From assembly GCF_023898315.1 (NCBI RefSeq), contig NC_064616.1, positions 288,079,205-288,143,204 of the forward strand: a stretch of DNA of 64,000 bases, given 5' to 3'. The translations under genes and the position numbers were made by a program. The notes below the pieces were generated by a model. The model had not been told where the DNA came from and searched no databases. It was given only the letters and a program-made list of their open reading frames with translations. Origin of the DNA: Schistocerca nitens (taxonomy: Eukaryota; Arthropoda; Insecta; Orthoptera; Acrididae). Positions 10,096 through 18,586 of this stretch are shown here, piece by piece (positions within the stretch are counted from its first letter, which is position 1; every line of letters begins with the position of its first letter).

Positions 10096-10860
10096 ACGAG
10101 AATGTTCTCAAAAGTGAAATTTGAAACAAATTTGGCAGTGTTACATTGATTTACGACTGGTTACATAAATAACTTAATACGTTACTAAGCTGAGAAGAAC
10201 ACTCTTTAATTAACTGTAGTAAGGGTCGCATCCATATGAATGAACTTATTTGTAATGGTTGCTCTAAGGTATCCCGTGGCAGCATCTGCTGAAACTGACT
10301 ACTTCACCTTTTCACCAACTGTTATGAAATGCTTATTAAAATTTTGCACAAACCTACTACCAGTGTATAATTTACTCTTAATGCTATCTGCTCCTCTTCA
10401 TCTATGGTTCTTCCAGACTAATCCTTCACTATATCCCATAGAGTTTTTATTTTGTTACCTGATGTAACTATCTTTTTGTCGTAATGTATTTGCTTTAATG
10501 TACATATTATTATCTTAAGCATTTTGCACTATGTCTTGTAATGAACTACGGAACCAACATCAGAGCGCTTGCTGAAGGACGGATAGAGTTTCCCTTTTTG
10601 TCTTACAAGATACCTTCTTTTTTTGAGTAATCCATGCGTTCTTTGTAGATTTTTGTCTAATCTGTATTAGTTTTCGGGAAAGAGATTTCAAATAAGGAAG
10701 AACTTTGTTATCGAAAGTGTTGTGTTGTTAATTCATGCATGAGCACTGTATACATCATTCTAGGCCTTATAATTGTTCACTAAAAAACAGCAATTCTTCG
10801 CCTACCGACTACGCTCTTGAACTCAGATTTGGTACATTTTTTATCCTGATAATAATTAAC

Positions 10861-11028
10861 AGATTGAAAAAGAACTGAATGACATGGTCTGAGACGTCCC
10901 TGATTTCCCGTTGGTTTCGGCTCAGCTTTTACATCACGTACTTCCTCTGTGCCTCACACGCCCACAACGCCATCGGCGGCAATCAGTCCCGCGATGGACA
11001 GTGATCATTATGTGTTGCCTGAGGCTTT
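10861..11028. other. Nothing recognised
   Basis: Short spacer between the non-LTR remnant and the next SINE. It could be the further upstream part of that element, but no motif is visible. Confidence 0.4.
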
Positions 11029-11040
11029 CCCGACCGAGTG

Positions 11041-11228
11041 GTTCAATTGGCTCTGAGTACTATGGGACTTAATTTCTGAGGTCATCAGTCCCCTAGAACT
11101 TAGAACTACTTAAACCTAACCAACCTAAGGACATCACACACATCCATGCCCGAGGCAGGATTCGAACCTGCGACCGTAACGGTCGCGCGGTTCCAGACTG
11201 TAGATCCTAGAACCGCTCGGCCACAACG
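11041..11228 (-). repeat. SINE-A, reverse
   Basis: The flanks CCGACCGAGT (about 11031-11040) and CCGACCGAGT (right of the head, about 11232-11241) are probably the target duplication, complicated by the similarity of the head end (GGCCGACCGACC) to the target. It lies 124 bp from an oppositely oriented SINE-A. Confidence 0.82.
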
Positions 11229-11352
11229 GCCGACCGACCGAGTAGTTGTGGATATGGTGTTCGGGAGAGACGTCCCATGTCGTGGTGAAATTTCAAAAAT
11301 GTTTCTTCGGTGCAACTGACAGACATCTTCAGGAGCGATGAATAAACTGCTG

Positions 11353-11546
11353 CCGGCCGGGTTGGCCGAGCGGTTCTAGGCGCTACAGTCAGGAACCGCG
11401 CGACCGCTACGGTCGCAGGTTCGAATCCTACCTCGGGCATGGATGTGTGTGATGTCCTTAGGTTAGTTAGGTTTAAGTAGTTCTAAGTTCTAGGGGACTG
11501 ATGACCTCAGCAGTTAAGTCCCATAGTGCTCAGAGCCATTTGAACC
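11353..11546 (+). repeat. SINE-A, full length, perfect target duplication
   Basis: A 12-bp AATAAACTGCTG flanks it at 11341-11352 and 11547-11558. This is a good reference copy. Its head carries an A box (TTGGCCGAGCGGTTCT), a variable arm (GACCGCTACGGTC) and a B box (GGTTCGAATCC). The body holds GGGACT-GATGACC...AGTCCC, and the tail ends CATTTGAACCA. Confidence 0.93.
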
Positions 11547-11629
11547 AATAAACTGCTGAGGCTGTTACCGAAGCCTCCGTTTATGCTAGCCTAAGAAGAA
11601 ACCGCGCAGGCGCGATACGCGCCTACTTC

Positions 11630-12112
11630 GGTGACCAGTAGTGCAGATATACTGATAAGTAGCTAGAGTGTCAGCTACGCCACCTATCGGTCAATGAACT
11701 AACAACTTCGACGCACACGCGAAGGCTATCAGTCATACTACGCGCCGCTGTCGGCCGCCTCAGCGACATTTGTCGAGAACACCTGTCCGTTATACGTGTC
11801 CGATAAGGCGTACGCCCACCCTCGCCGTTGTCATCCGAATATCAGTGTCGCCCTTGCAGCGTCATCCCTTGTACGACCTATAATTCCCGTTCGTGGTCGC
11901 TGTGATTTTAACATGGGCACACGCCAGCGCGGACACGTATATCGACAGGCGGCTCGCGACAGAGGACGCTGGCACGGCTGACGACAGCACACATGACCGA
12001 TAGCCTCTGTGCGTGCGTCGAATCTGTTGGTTCATCTCCGACAGGTGGCGTAGCTCTCTCTCTCGCTGCCGATCAGTATATCTGGCTATTGGTCAGAGCC
12101 TCAGCGGTGACA
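11630..12112. repeat. Foldback repeat with ~110-bp inverted arms
   Basis: The left arm (about 11630-11740) contains CAGATATACTGATAAG, AGCTACGCCACCTATCGG and CTTCGACGCACACGCG. The right arm (about 11995-12108) carries the same blocks in reverse complement (CAGTATATCTGGC, CCGACAGGTGGCGTAGCT, GTGCGTGCGTCGAAT). I estimate about 80% identity over the arms by eye. The ~250-bp GC-rich centre has no convincing ORF. No target duplication could be defined, so it may be a MITE or an old foldback element. Confidence 0.6.
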
Positions 12113-12383
12113 CCGACACTGTTTAGCTTTTAATGTACAGGGTGATCAAAAAGTCAGTATAAATTTGAAAACTGAATAAATCACGGAATAATGTAGGTAG
12201 AGAAGTACAAATTGACACACATGCTTGGAATGACATGGAGTTTTATTAGAACAAAGAAACAAAAAAAAAATACAAAACTTAAAAAATGTCCGGCAGATGG
12301 CGCTTTATCTGATCAGAATAGCAATAATTAGCATAACAAAGTAAGACAAAGCAAAGATGATGTTCTTTACAGGAAATGCTATA

Positions 12384-12406
12384 TATCTACATCTACATCT
12401 ACATCT
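12384..12406 (-). repeat. CR1 3' tail, GTAGAT hexamer repeat
   Basis: About four units of ATCTAC on the + strand. The other CR1 copy ends in the same repeat at about 22315-22334. CR1-group elements usually end in short tandem repeats instead of poly(A). Confidence 0.85.
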
Positions 12407-12457
12407 ATACTCCGCGAGCCACCTTACGGTGTGTGGCGGAGGGTACTTATTGTACCA

Positions 12458-15322
12458 CTATCTGATCCCCCCTTCCCTGTTCCATTCACGAATTGTGCGT
12501 GGGAAGAACGACTGCTTGTAAGTCTCCGTATTTGCTCTAATTTCTCGGATCTTTTCGTTGTGATCATTACGCGAGATATATGTGGGCGGTAGTAATATGT
12601 TGCCCATCTCTTCCCGGAATGTGCTCTCTCGTAATTTCGATAATAAACCTCTCCGTATTGCGTAACGCCTTTCTTGAAGTGTCCGCCACTGGAGCTTGTT
12701 CAGCATCTCCGTAACGCTCTCGCGCTGACTAAATGTCCCCATGACGAATCGCGCTGCTTTTCGCTGGATCATGTCTATCTCTTCTATTAATCCAACCTGG
12801 TAAGGGTCCCATACTGATGAGCAATACTCAAGAATCGGACGAACAAGCGTTTTGTAAGCTACTTCTTTCGTCGATGAGTCACATTTTCTTAGAATTCTTC
12901 CTATGAATCTCAACCTGGCGCCTGCTTTTCCCACTATTTGTTTTATGTGATCATTCCACTTCAGATCGCTCCGGATAGTAACTCCTAAGTATTTTACGGT
13001 CGTTACCGCTTCCAATGATTTACCACCTATGGCATAATCGTACTGGAATGGATTTCTGCCCCTATGTATGCGCATTATATTACATTTGTCTACGTTTAGG
13101 GAAAGCTGCCAGCTGTCGCACCATTCATTAATCCTCTGCAGGTCTTCCTGGAGTACGTACGAGTCTTCTGATGTTGCTACTTTCTTGTAGACAACCGTGT
13201 CATCTGCAAATAGCCTCACGGAGCTACCGATGTTGTCAACTAAGTCATTTATGTATATTGTAAACAATAAAGGTCCTATCACGCTTCCTTGCGGTACTCC
13301 CGAAATTACCTCTACATCTGCAGATTTTGAACCGTTAAGAATGACATGTTGTGTTCTTTCTTCTAGGAAATCCTGAATCCAATCACAAACCTGGTCCGAT
13401 ATTCCGTAAGCACGTATTTTTTTCACTAAACGTAAGTGCGGAACCGTATCAAATGCCTTCCTGAAGTCCAGGAATACGGCATCAATCTGCTCGCCAGTGT
13501 CTACGGCACTGTGAATTTCTTGGGCAAATAGGGCGAGCTGGGTTTCACATGATCTCTGTTTGCGGAATCCATGTTGGTTATGATGAAGGAGATTTGTATT
13601 ATCTAAGAACGTCATAATACGAGAACACAAAACATGTTCCATTATTCTACAACAGATTGACGTAAGTGAAATAGGCCTATAATTATTCGCATCTGATTTA
13701 TGACCCTTCTTGAAAATGGGAACGACCTGTGCTTTCTTCCAGTCGCTAGGTACTTTACGTTCTTCCAGAGATCTACGATAAATTGCTGATAGAAAGGGGG
13801 CAAGTTCTTTAGCATAATCACTGTAGAATCTTAAGGGTATCTCGTCTGGTCCGGATGCTTTTCCGCTACTAAGTGATAGCAGTTGTTTTTCAATTCCGAT
13901 ATCGTTTATTTCAATATTTTCCATTTTGGCGTCCGTGCGACGGCTGAAGTCAGGGACCGTGTTACGATTTTCCGCAGTGAAACAGTTTCGGAACACTGAA
14001 TTCAGTATTTCTGCCTTTCTTCGGTCGTCCTCTGTTTCGGTGCCATCGTGGTCAACGAGTGACTGAATAGGGGATTTAGATCCGCTTACCGATTTTACAT
14101 ATGACCAAAACTTTTTAGGGTTCTTGTTTAGATTGTTTGCCAATGTTTTATGTTCGAATTCGTTGAATGCTTCTCTCATTGCTCTCTTTACGCTCTTTTT
14201 CGCTTCGTTCAGCTTTTCCTTATCAGCTATGATTCGACTACTCTTAAACCTATGATGAAGCTTTCGTTGTTTCCGTAGTACCTTTCGTACATGATTGTTA
14301 TACCACGGTGGATCTTTCCCCTCGCTTAGGACCTTAGTCGGTACGAACTTATCTAAGGCGTACTGGACGATGTTTCTGAATTTTTTCCATTTTTGTTCCA
14401 CATCCTCTTCCTCAGAAATGAACGTTTGATGGTGGTCACTCAGATATTCTGCGATTTGTGCCCTATCACTCTTGTTAAGCAAATATATTTTCCTTCCTTT
14501 CTTGGCATTTCTTATTACACTTGTAGTCATTGATGCAACCACTGACTTATGATCACTGATACCCTCTTCTACATTCACGGAGTCGAAAAGTTCCGGTCTA
14601 TTTGTTGCTATGAGGTCTAAAACGTTAGCTTCACGAGTTGGTTCTCTAACTATCTGCTCGAAGTAATTCTCGGACAAGGCAGTCAGGATAATGTCACAAG
14701 AGTCTCTGTCCCTGGCTCCAGTTCTGATTGTGTGACTATCCCATTCTATACCTGGTAGATTGAAGTCTCCCCCTATTACAATAGTATGATCACGAAACTT
14801 CTTCACGACGTTCTGCAGGTTCTCTCTGAGGCGCTCAACTACTACGGTTGCTGATGCAGGTGGCCTATAGAAGCATCCGACTATCATATCTGACCCACCT
14901 TTGATACTTAACTTAACCCAGATTATTTCACATTCGCATTCGCTAATAACTTCACTGGATATTATTGAATTCTTTACTGCTATAAATACTCCTCCACCAT
15001 TGGCGTTTATCCTATCCTTGCGGTATATATTCCATTCTGTGTCTAGGATTTCGTTACTGTTCACTTCCGGTTTTAACCAACTTTCCGTTCCTAATACTAT
15101 ATGCGCACTATTTCCTTCAATAAGAGATACTAATTCAGGAACCTTGCCCTGGATACTCCTGCAGTTTACCAATATTACGTTAACTTTTCCTGTTTTTGGT
15201 CTCTGAGGACGGACGTTCTTTATCAACGATGATAATGTTCTCTCTGGTAAGCCGTCAGGTATTTTATCGTTTCGCCCAAGGGGGGGTCCCTCTAACCTAA
15301 AAAACCCCCGTGTGCACGCCAC
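12458..15322 (-). CDS. CR1 ORF2: APE endonuclease / reverse transcriptase
   Basis: A 954-codon open frame without stops or frameshifts. The N-terminal endonuclease has Asn53 (LVNCRS), Glu80 (GTESWL), Tyr152 (YRPP), Asp186/Asn188 (GGDFN) and Ser-Asp-His 256-258 (ISDHKS). All are key APE-family residues. The RT carries YRPIS near 548, motif A Asp619 (FLDFRKAFDT), motif B GVPQGS 675-680 and motif C FADD 705-708, then a C-terminal domain ending ILLPPTYISRNDH...REWNREGG. It would nick target DNA and copy the element RNA. The frame opens just upstream of 15322 at a GTG; there is no ATG before Met146 (14887), which lies inside the endonuclease domain. Translation must therefore come from ORF1 by frameshift or reinitiation. 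The frame overlaps the end of ORF1 in the -1 phase. All visible catalytic residues are intact, so this may be a recently active copy. Confidence 0.9.
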   Translation of the reverse strand: MACTRGFFRLEGPPLGRNDKIPDGLPERTLSSLIKNVRPQRPKTGKVNVILVNCRSIQGKVPELVSLIEGNSAHIVLGTESWLKPEVNSNEILDTEWNIYRKDRINANGGGVFIAVKNSIISSEVISECECEIIWVKLSIKGGSDMIVGCFYRPPASATVVVERLRENLQNVVKKFRDHTIVIGGDFNLPGIEWDSHTIRTGARDRDSCDIILTALSENYFEQIVREPTREANVLDLIATNRPELFDSVNVEEGISDHKSVVASMTTSVIRNAKKGRKIYLLNKSDRAQIAEYLSDHHQTFISEEEDVEQKWKKFRNIVQYALDKFVPTKVLSEGKDPPWYNNHVRKVLRKQRKLHHRFKSSRIIADKEKLNEAKKSVKRAMREAFNEFEHKTLANNLNKNPKKFWSYVKSVSGSKSPIQSLVDHDGTETEDDRRKAEILNSVFRNCFTAENRNTVPDFSRRTDAKMENIEINDIGIEKQLLSLSSGKASGPDEIPLRFYSDYAKELAPFLSAIYRRSLEERKVPSDWKKAQVVPIFKKGHKSDANNYRPISLTSICCRIMEHVLCSRIMTFLDNTNLLHHNQHGFRKQRSCETQLALFAQEIHSAVDTGEQIDAVFLDFRKAFDTVPHLRLVKKIRAYGISDQVCDWIQDFLEERTQHVILNGSKSADVEVISGVPQGSVIGPLLFTIYINDLVDNIGSSVRLFADDTVVYKKVATSEDSYVLQEDLQRINEWCDSWQLSLNVDKCNIMRIHRGRNPFQYDYAIGGKSLEAVTTVKYLGVTIRSDLKWNDHIKQIVGKAGARLRFIGRILRKCDSSTKEVAYKTLVRPILEYCSSVWDPYQVGLIEEIDMIQRKAARFVMGTFSQRESVTEMLNKLQWRTLQERRYAIRRGLLSKLRESTFREEMGNILLPPTYISRNDHNEKIREIRANTETYKQSFFPRTIREWNREGGIR

Positions 15323-15957
15323 ACGTACTCTGCTACCCTAGTAGCTGCTTCCGGTGTGTAGTGCACGCCTGACCTGTCTAGGGGGGCCCTACAGTTCTCC
15401 ACCCAATAACGGAGGTCGATGAATTTGCAACCATTATAGTCGCAGAGTCGTCTGAGCCTCTGGTTTAGACCCTCCACACGGCTCCAAACCAGAGGACCGC
15501 GATCGACTCTGGGCACTATGCTGCAGATATTAAGCTCAGCTTGCACTCCGCGTGCGATGCTGGTTGTCTTCACCAAATCAGCCAGCCGCCGGAAGGAACC
15601 AAGGATGGCCTCAGAACCCAAGCGGCAGGCGTCATTCGTTCCGACATGTGCTACTATCTGCAGCCGGTCACACCCAGTGCGTTCAATAGCTGCCGGAAGG
15701 GCCTCCTCCACATTACGGACGAGACCCCCCGGCAAGCACACCGAGTGCACACTGGCATTCTTCCCCGACCTACCCGCTATTTTCCTGAGGGGCTCCATAA
15801 CCCGCCTAACGTTGGAGCTCCCTATAACTAATAGGCCCGCCCTCTGTGACTGTCGGGACCTTGCCGGAGAATCGGCCACTGGCCCAACAGGCGAGGCATC
15901 CTGTGGTGGCTCGGAAACGATGTCATCACCACTAGGAAGCACCCCATTCCTTAACAA
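15292..15957 (-). CDS. CR1 ORF1: SGNH/GDSL-type esterase domain (5'-truncated)
   Basis: The open frame of ~221 codons has no true ATG start; it begins at the truncated 5' end of the element. The protein shows an SGNH-hydrolase layout. Block I is LLVIGSSNVRR with Ser48 in the nucleophile position. Block III is VAHVGTND with Asn108. The final block is LDRSGVHYT with Asp194 and His199. A short Pro/Ser-rich region precedes the domain. Esterase domains are known in ORF1 of CR1 elements; their role in retrotransposition is not settled, with membrane or lipid interaction proposed. The frame ends in TAG at 15292-15294, two codons after a slippery heptamer. A decayed relative lies at 46.3-47.1 kb. Confidence 0.85.
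   Translation of the reverse strand: MLRNGVLPSGDDIVSEPPQDASPVGPVADSPARSRQSQRAGLLVIGSSNVRRVMEPLRKIAGRSGKNASVHSVCLPGGLVRNVEEALPAAIERTGCDRLQIVAHVGTNDACRLGSEAILGSFRRLADLVKTTSIARGVQAELNICSIVPRVDRGPLVWSRVEGLNQRLRRLCDYNGCKFIDLRYWVENCRAPLDRSGVHYTPEAATRVAEYVWRAHGGFLG
15298..15304 (-). promoter_or_regulatory. Candidate -1 ribosomal frameshift heptamer T_TTT_TTA
   Basis: On the minus strand ORF1 ends GGG GGT TTT TTA GGT TAG. The heptamer T TTT TTA is in register with the ORF1 codons (X XXY YYZ). A -1 slip there enters the ORF2 frame directly (TTT TTT AGG TTA GAG). The -1 frame has a TAG about 40 nt upstream of the ORF1 stop, so the overlap window is short and contains this one canonical slip site. A C-rich/G-rich stretch follows (AGGGACCCCCCCTTGGG), but I cannot prove a stimulatory structure. 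Confidence 0.6.
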
Positions 15958-16256
15958 TCATTCCTTAACAATAGCTGTAGTCGAGGAATAATGTTGTGAA
16001 CAGCGCTGTAAAGCATGTCTGGAGTTATGGTGAGGCATTGGCGTCGGATGTTGTCTTTCAGCATCCCTAGAGATGTCGGTCGATCACGATACACTTGCGA
16101 CTTCAGGTAACCCCAAAGCCAATAATCGCACGGACTGAGGTCTGGGGACCTGGGGGGCCAAGCATGACGAAGGTGGCGGCTGAACACACGATCACCACCA
16201 AACGACGCGCGCAAGAGATCTTTCACGCGTCTAGCAATATGGGCTGGTTCTAATAA
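15951..16256 (-). pseudogene. Element F transposase, C-terminal fragment
   Basis: The minus-strand frame starts at EPAHIARRVKDLL, just inside the second catalytic motif. It contains WPPRSPDLSPCDYWLWGYLK, the third-acid region of mariner/IS630-type DDE transposases, followed by SQVYRDRPTSLGMLKDNIRR. It is cut off by the CR1 insertion at about 15957. The first and second catalytic residues are absent, so it cannot be functional. The protein resembles WxPPRSPDLxPCDFWLWGYLK transposases common in arthropods. Confidence 0.75.
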
Positions 16257-16479
16257 AACCCCATGTCATTCCAAACATGTGTGTCAATTTTTACCACTCT
16301 ATCTACATTATTCCGTGGTTTATTAAGTTTTCAAATTTATACTGACTTTTTGATCACCCGGTAGTTTTCACCCGAAGGCGTTTACTACTATATTCAGGAT
16401 TAGGGAAGGTGAGTAAAAATTCTCTTTATTATTGTCTCATTACTGGGAGAAAATGGGTTGAGGTTCTTACTTCTTTTGG

Positions 16480-17300
16480 CTAGTAGGTCTAATTGGCTTC
16501 TGTAGCGAGATTGGGGTGCATGTACGTTTTCAAGGCCCCTGATTGAAGGATTCGCTCAATCCCACGCTTTACTGTATACAGAGGCAGCAGTCTTCTTCAA
16601 GCGACCCGAGACTTTCTCCTCGTGTGCCGCTTCATGGAGGTATTTAGCTGGGAAATTGTATGGCCCGTGAAATATCCTTCGCAACGCCTCGTTCTAACGT
16701 GTCTACAGCCTGTGAAGATGTGTCTTCGGCACCGTAATCCATGCTGCACAGCCATACTCCTTCACTGGGCTTATAAATGTACTGTAAATTGTGAATCCTG
16801 TCTCCGGTTGTAAGTTTGAGCGTTCGTTAAGTAATGGATAGAGTGTACCCAATCCCTGCACAACCTTCAGCTGGGCAACTCTCCTGCCCTTTCCGTCCAA
16901 ATACTGGCCGTGATTGGAACCGACCTACCACAGGGTCGAGCGCCTCCGCAAAGTCATGCGGTAGCGATCTCGGCTACAGAGGCGGGTAAGATGCCTATGA
17001 AACAGAGCGCTCATGGACAAACTTTACGTCTCACCATAGTGACGTAGCGTTTGGAGTCAGTGTACTTCTGTTCTGCACATATTAATGTTGAATCCACAGA
17101 TATTTCTACTCTAAGGTCTAATTCCGATGACTGTATCGACAGCGTCTTTCGAGTTAAATTTATATCAACATTGAACCTCGTTTATTTTATCCAGGTTTAT
17201 AATTAGACAACGTAGCGAATTTTTGAATTGTGTTCATTTTCTGAACTAAGATCAAAATCGATCTCCAGTTATCGAAGATCATACATAGCAATACACGTTT
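16480..17300 (-). pseudogene. Non-LTR RT C-terminal fragment (Jockey-like)
   Basis: On the minus strand, GRRVAQLKVVQGLGTLYPLL ... YSTFISPVKEYGCAAWITV (16900-16703) is followed, after stops, by NEALRRIFHGPYNFPAKYLH (16690-16620) and KAWDRANPSIRGLENVH (about 16545). This is the thumb and C-terminal region typical of Jockey-type elements, different from both CR1 and the 8-10.9 kb element. Upstream (17300-16930) the signal fades. The 3' end is not defined. Confidence 0.6.
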
Positions 17301-17414
17301 ATACAATACTGTAGCACGTTAGCGTCTAAGTAAACTGGCTAATATTTCGGCTGTTGTACAAATATCGTAATCAGTGACGTCCAGTATCATATGTTGGTTA
17401 GTTCATTCGGGGGA

Positions 17415-17632
17415 GGTTCAAATGGTTCAAATGGCTCTGAGCACTATGGGACTTAATATCTATGGTCATCAGTCCCCTAGAACTTAGAACTACTTAAACC
17501 TAACTAACCTAAGGACAGCACACAACACCCAGCCATCACGAGGCAGAGAAAATCCCTGACCCCGCCGGGAATCGAACCCGGGAACCTGGGCGTGGGAAGC
17601 GAGAACGCTACCGCACGACCACGAGATGCGGG
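17415..17632 (-). repeat. SINE-D, tRNA-Gly-like head, reverse
   Basis: The perfect 12-bp duplication ATTCGGGGGAGG lies at 17403-17414 and 17633-17644. The minus-strand head (CGTGCGGTAGCGTTCTCGCTTCCCACG ... GGGTTCGATTCCCGGC) closely resembles tRNA-Gly(CCC). The body and tail are those of SINE-A. It inserted into the 3' end of the SINE-C that follows. Confidence 0.9.
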
Positions 17633-17860
17633 CATTCGGGGGAGGGGACCAAACAGCGAAGTCATCGGTCGCACCGGCTTAGGGAAGGAAAGGGAAGGAA
17701 TTCGGCCGTGATCTTTCAAAGGAACCATCCCTGCATTAGCCTGAAGCGATTTAGGGAAATCAGGAAAAACCTAAATCAGAAAGGGGACGCGGATTTGAAC
17801 CGTCGTCCTCCCGAATGTGTGTTCAGGGTGCTAAACAGTGTGCCACTCTTCAACGTCTGA
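17633..17860 (-). repeat. SINE-C, reverse, split at its 3' end by SINE-D
   Basis: From left to right it shows GGGGACCAAACAGCGAAGTC, GGGAAGGAAAGGGAAGGAAT, GCGATTTAGGGAAATCAGG and a degraded head with CCGTCGTCCTCCCGAATG. The 3' end of the family lies at the SINE-D insertion site. Confidence 0.8.
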
Positions 17861-18530
17861 TAAGAAAACTGCCTAGTGTTACCATAAGAGCATATCGGTC
17901 AGCAGCTACGGCGACATCTCCGCACGTGCATTTCTAGCTGGTGAAAGTTGGTCGTATCCACAAATAAACTTCTCAGTTCGCGTTTCTCGTGCGGACAATG
18001 CCCTAGTTTCGAACTGTATCGTCATACAGATCGCGGAAATTTTTATGAGCTGAGCGATGCATACAGGATCCCGATGCCACGTTTCCTCGCATAAGAAAGC
18101 GAACAGACATTTACCTGCCAACGCATACACGTTTTACTGTTTGTGCGTCATTCAGTGTTGCTTAGCTTTCATAATTTCAAAAAGGAATCACGTCAGTTAA
18201 CACTTTTAGGAAATTTCCATAAACTTCCATTGTAATGGAATCCATTTTTAAAACCTAAAACATCTAGAAAAAAGAAATGGTACTTTTACTCCGTATTCAA
18301 AGCGCTTCACACCCACTGTACAGAAATTCATGCGAATAAAATGTCTTTCAGGTAAACCTGAGAGGGCGAATGGAATGGTGAATCTTATATTGTCTGGAAA
18401 CTGGTGTAAAAATGTAGAAAATGATATCAACTTGGGAATTTCAAACGAGAACTCGGAAATAGTAAAACCGAAATGAACTCTCAAAAAGGAACATTTTTTT
18501 CTTTATACTTTTCATAGTACTTTTTGACAC
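17861..18530. other. No gene or repeat recognised
   Basis: AT-rich sequence without a convincing ORF or repeat match within the window. Confidence 0.45.
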
Positions 18531-18586
18531 TACTGGCCATTAAGATTGCTACACCAAGAAGAAATGCAGATGATAAACGACAAATA

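Larger units (their letters stand above)
8192..10860 (-). pseudogene. Non-LTR retrotransposon (Jockey-superfamily-like), decayed
   Basis: The minus strand encodes scattered pieces of one ORF2. In coding order they are a linker with KNAWIT and KTKRE motifs (10640-10560), a KTLWDIVKD segment (about 10450), fingers/palm pieces with an ILIDL-like motif A (about 9420), a CRRYTPV linker (about 9060), and FLGLQLDDKSNWEEHTTELL ... YFHSTLSHG (8995-8770). The last piece is a C-terminal domain with VQKLVFYSRTHISNN and SSFYTSEKFLSNND (8368-8200). Stops and frameshifts are numerous. A SINE-A and a solo LTR are inserted. It is distinct from the CR1 copies: it has a DDKSNW rather than KWNDH motif. I cannot assign the clade with certainty. 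Confidence 0.65.
12381..15943 (-). mobile_element. CR1-type non-LTR retrotransposon, nearly complete
   Basis: Read on the minus strand the order is ORF1 (5'-truncated, esterase), ORF2 (endonuclease-RT), a short 3' UTR containing CCTCCGCCACACACCG, and a 3' tail of GTAGAT hexamers at 12384-12406. The copy at 21.2-22.3 kb has the same 3' UTR and hexamer tail, which confirms the 3' end. ORF1 with an SGNH esterase domain and ORF2 with an APE-type endonuclease is the known architecture of the CR1 clade. The 5' junction in element F shows a 14-bp tandem repeat (CATTCCTTAACAAT twice, about 15943-15970). The 5' UTR and start of ORF1 are missing. Confidence 0.85.
12138..16361 (-). mobile_element. Element F: long-TIR mariner/IS630-like deletion derivative hosting a CR1
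   Basis: Terminal inverted repeats of about 115 bp begin CAGGGTGATCAAAAAGTCAG (left) and CCGGGTGATCAAAAAGTCAG (right, reverse complement). TA lies outside both ends (12136-12137, 16362-16363). Without the nested CR1 the element is only ~660 bp: TIR, the C-terminal third of a transposase, and TIR. It is therefore a non-autonomous internal-deletion copy whose own transposase could not be made. The CR1 occupies 12381-15943. Confidence 0.82.

Noticed and set aside
14901-15206. 101-codon + strand ORF
   Set aside because: Antisense to the endonuclease domain of CR1 ORF2.
15322-15322. GTG at 15322 as the real ORF2 start
   Set aside because: Eukaryotic translation rarely starts at GTG, and the context is the middle of the ORF1 overlap. 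The slippery heptamer is the better explanation.
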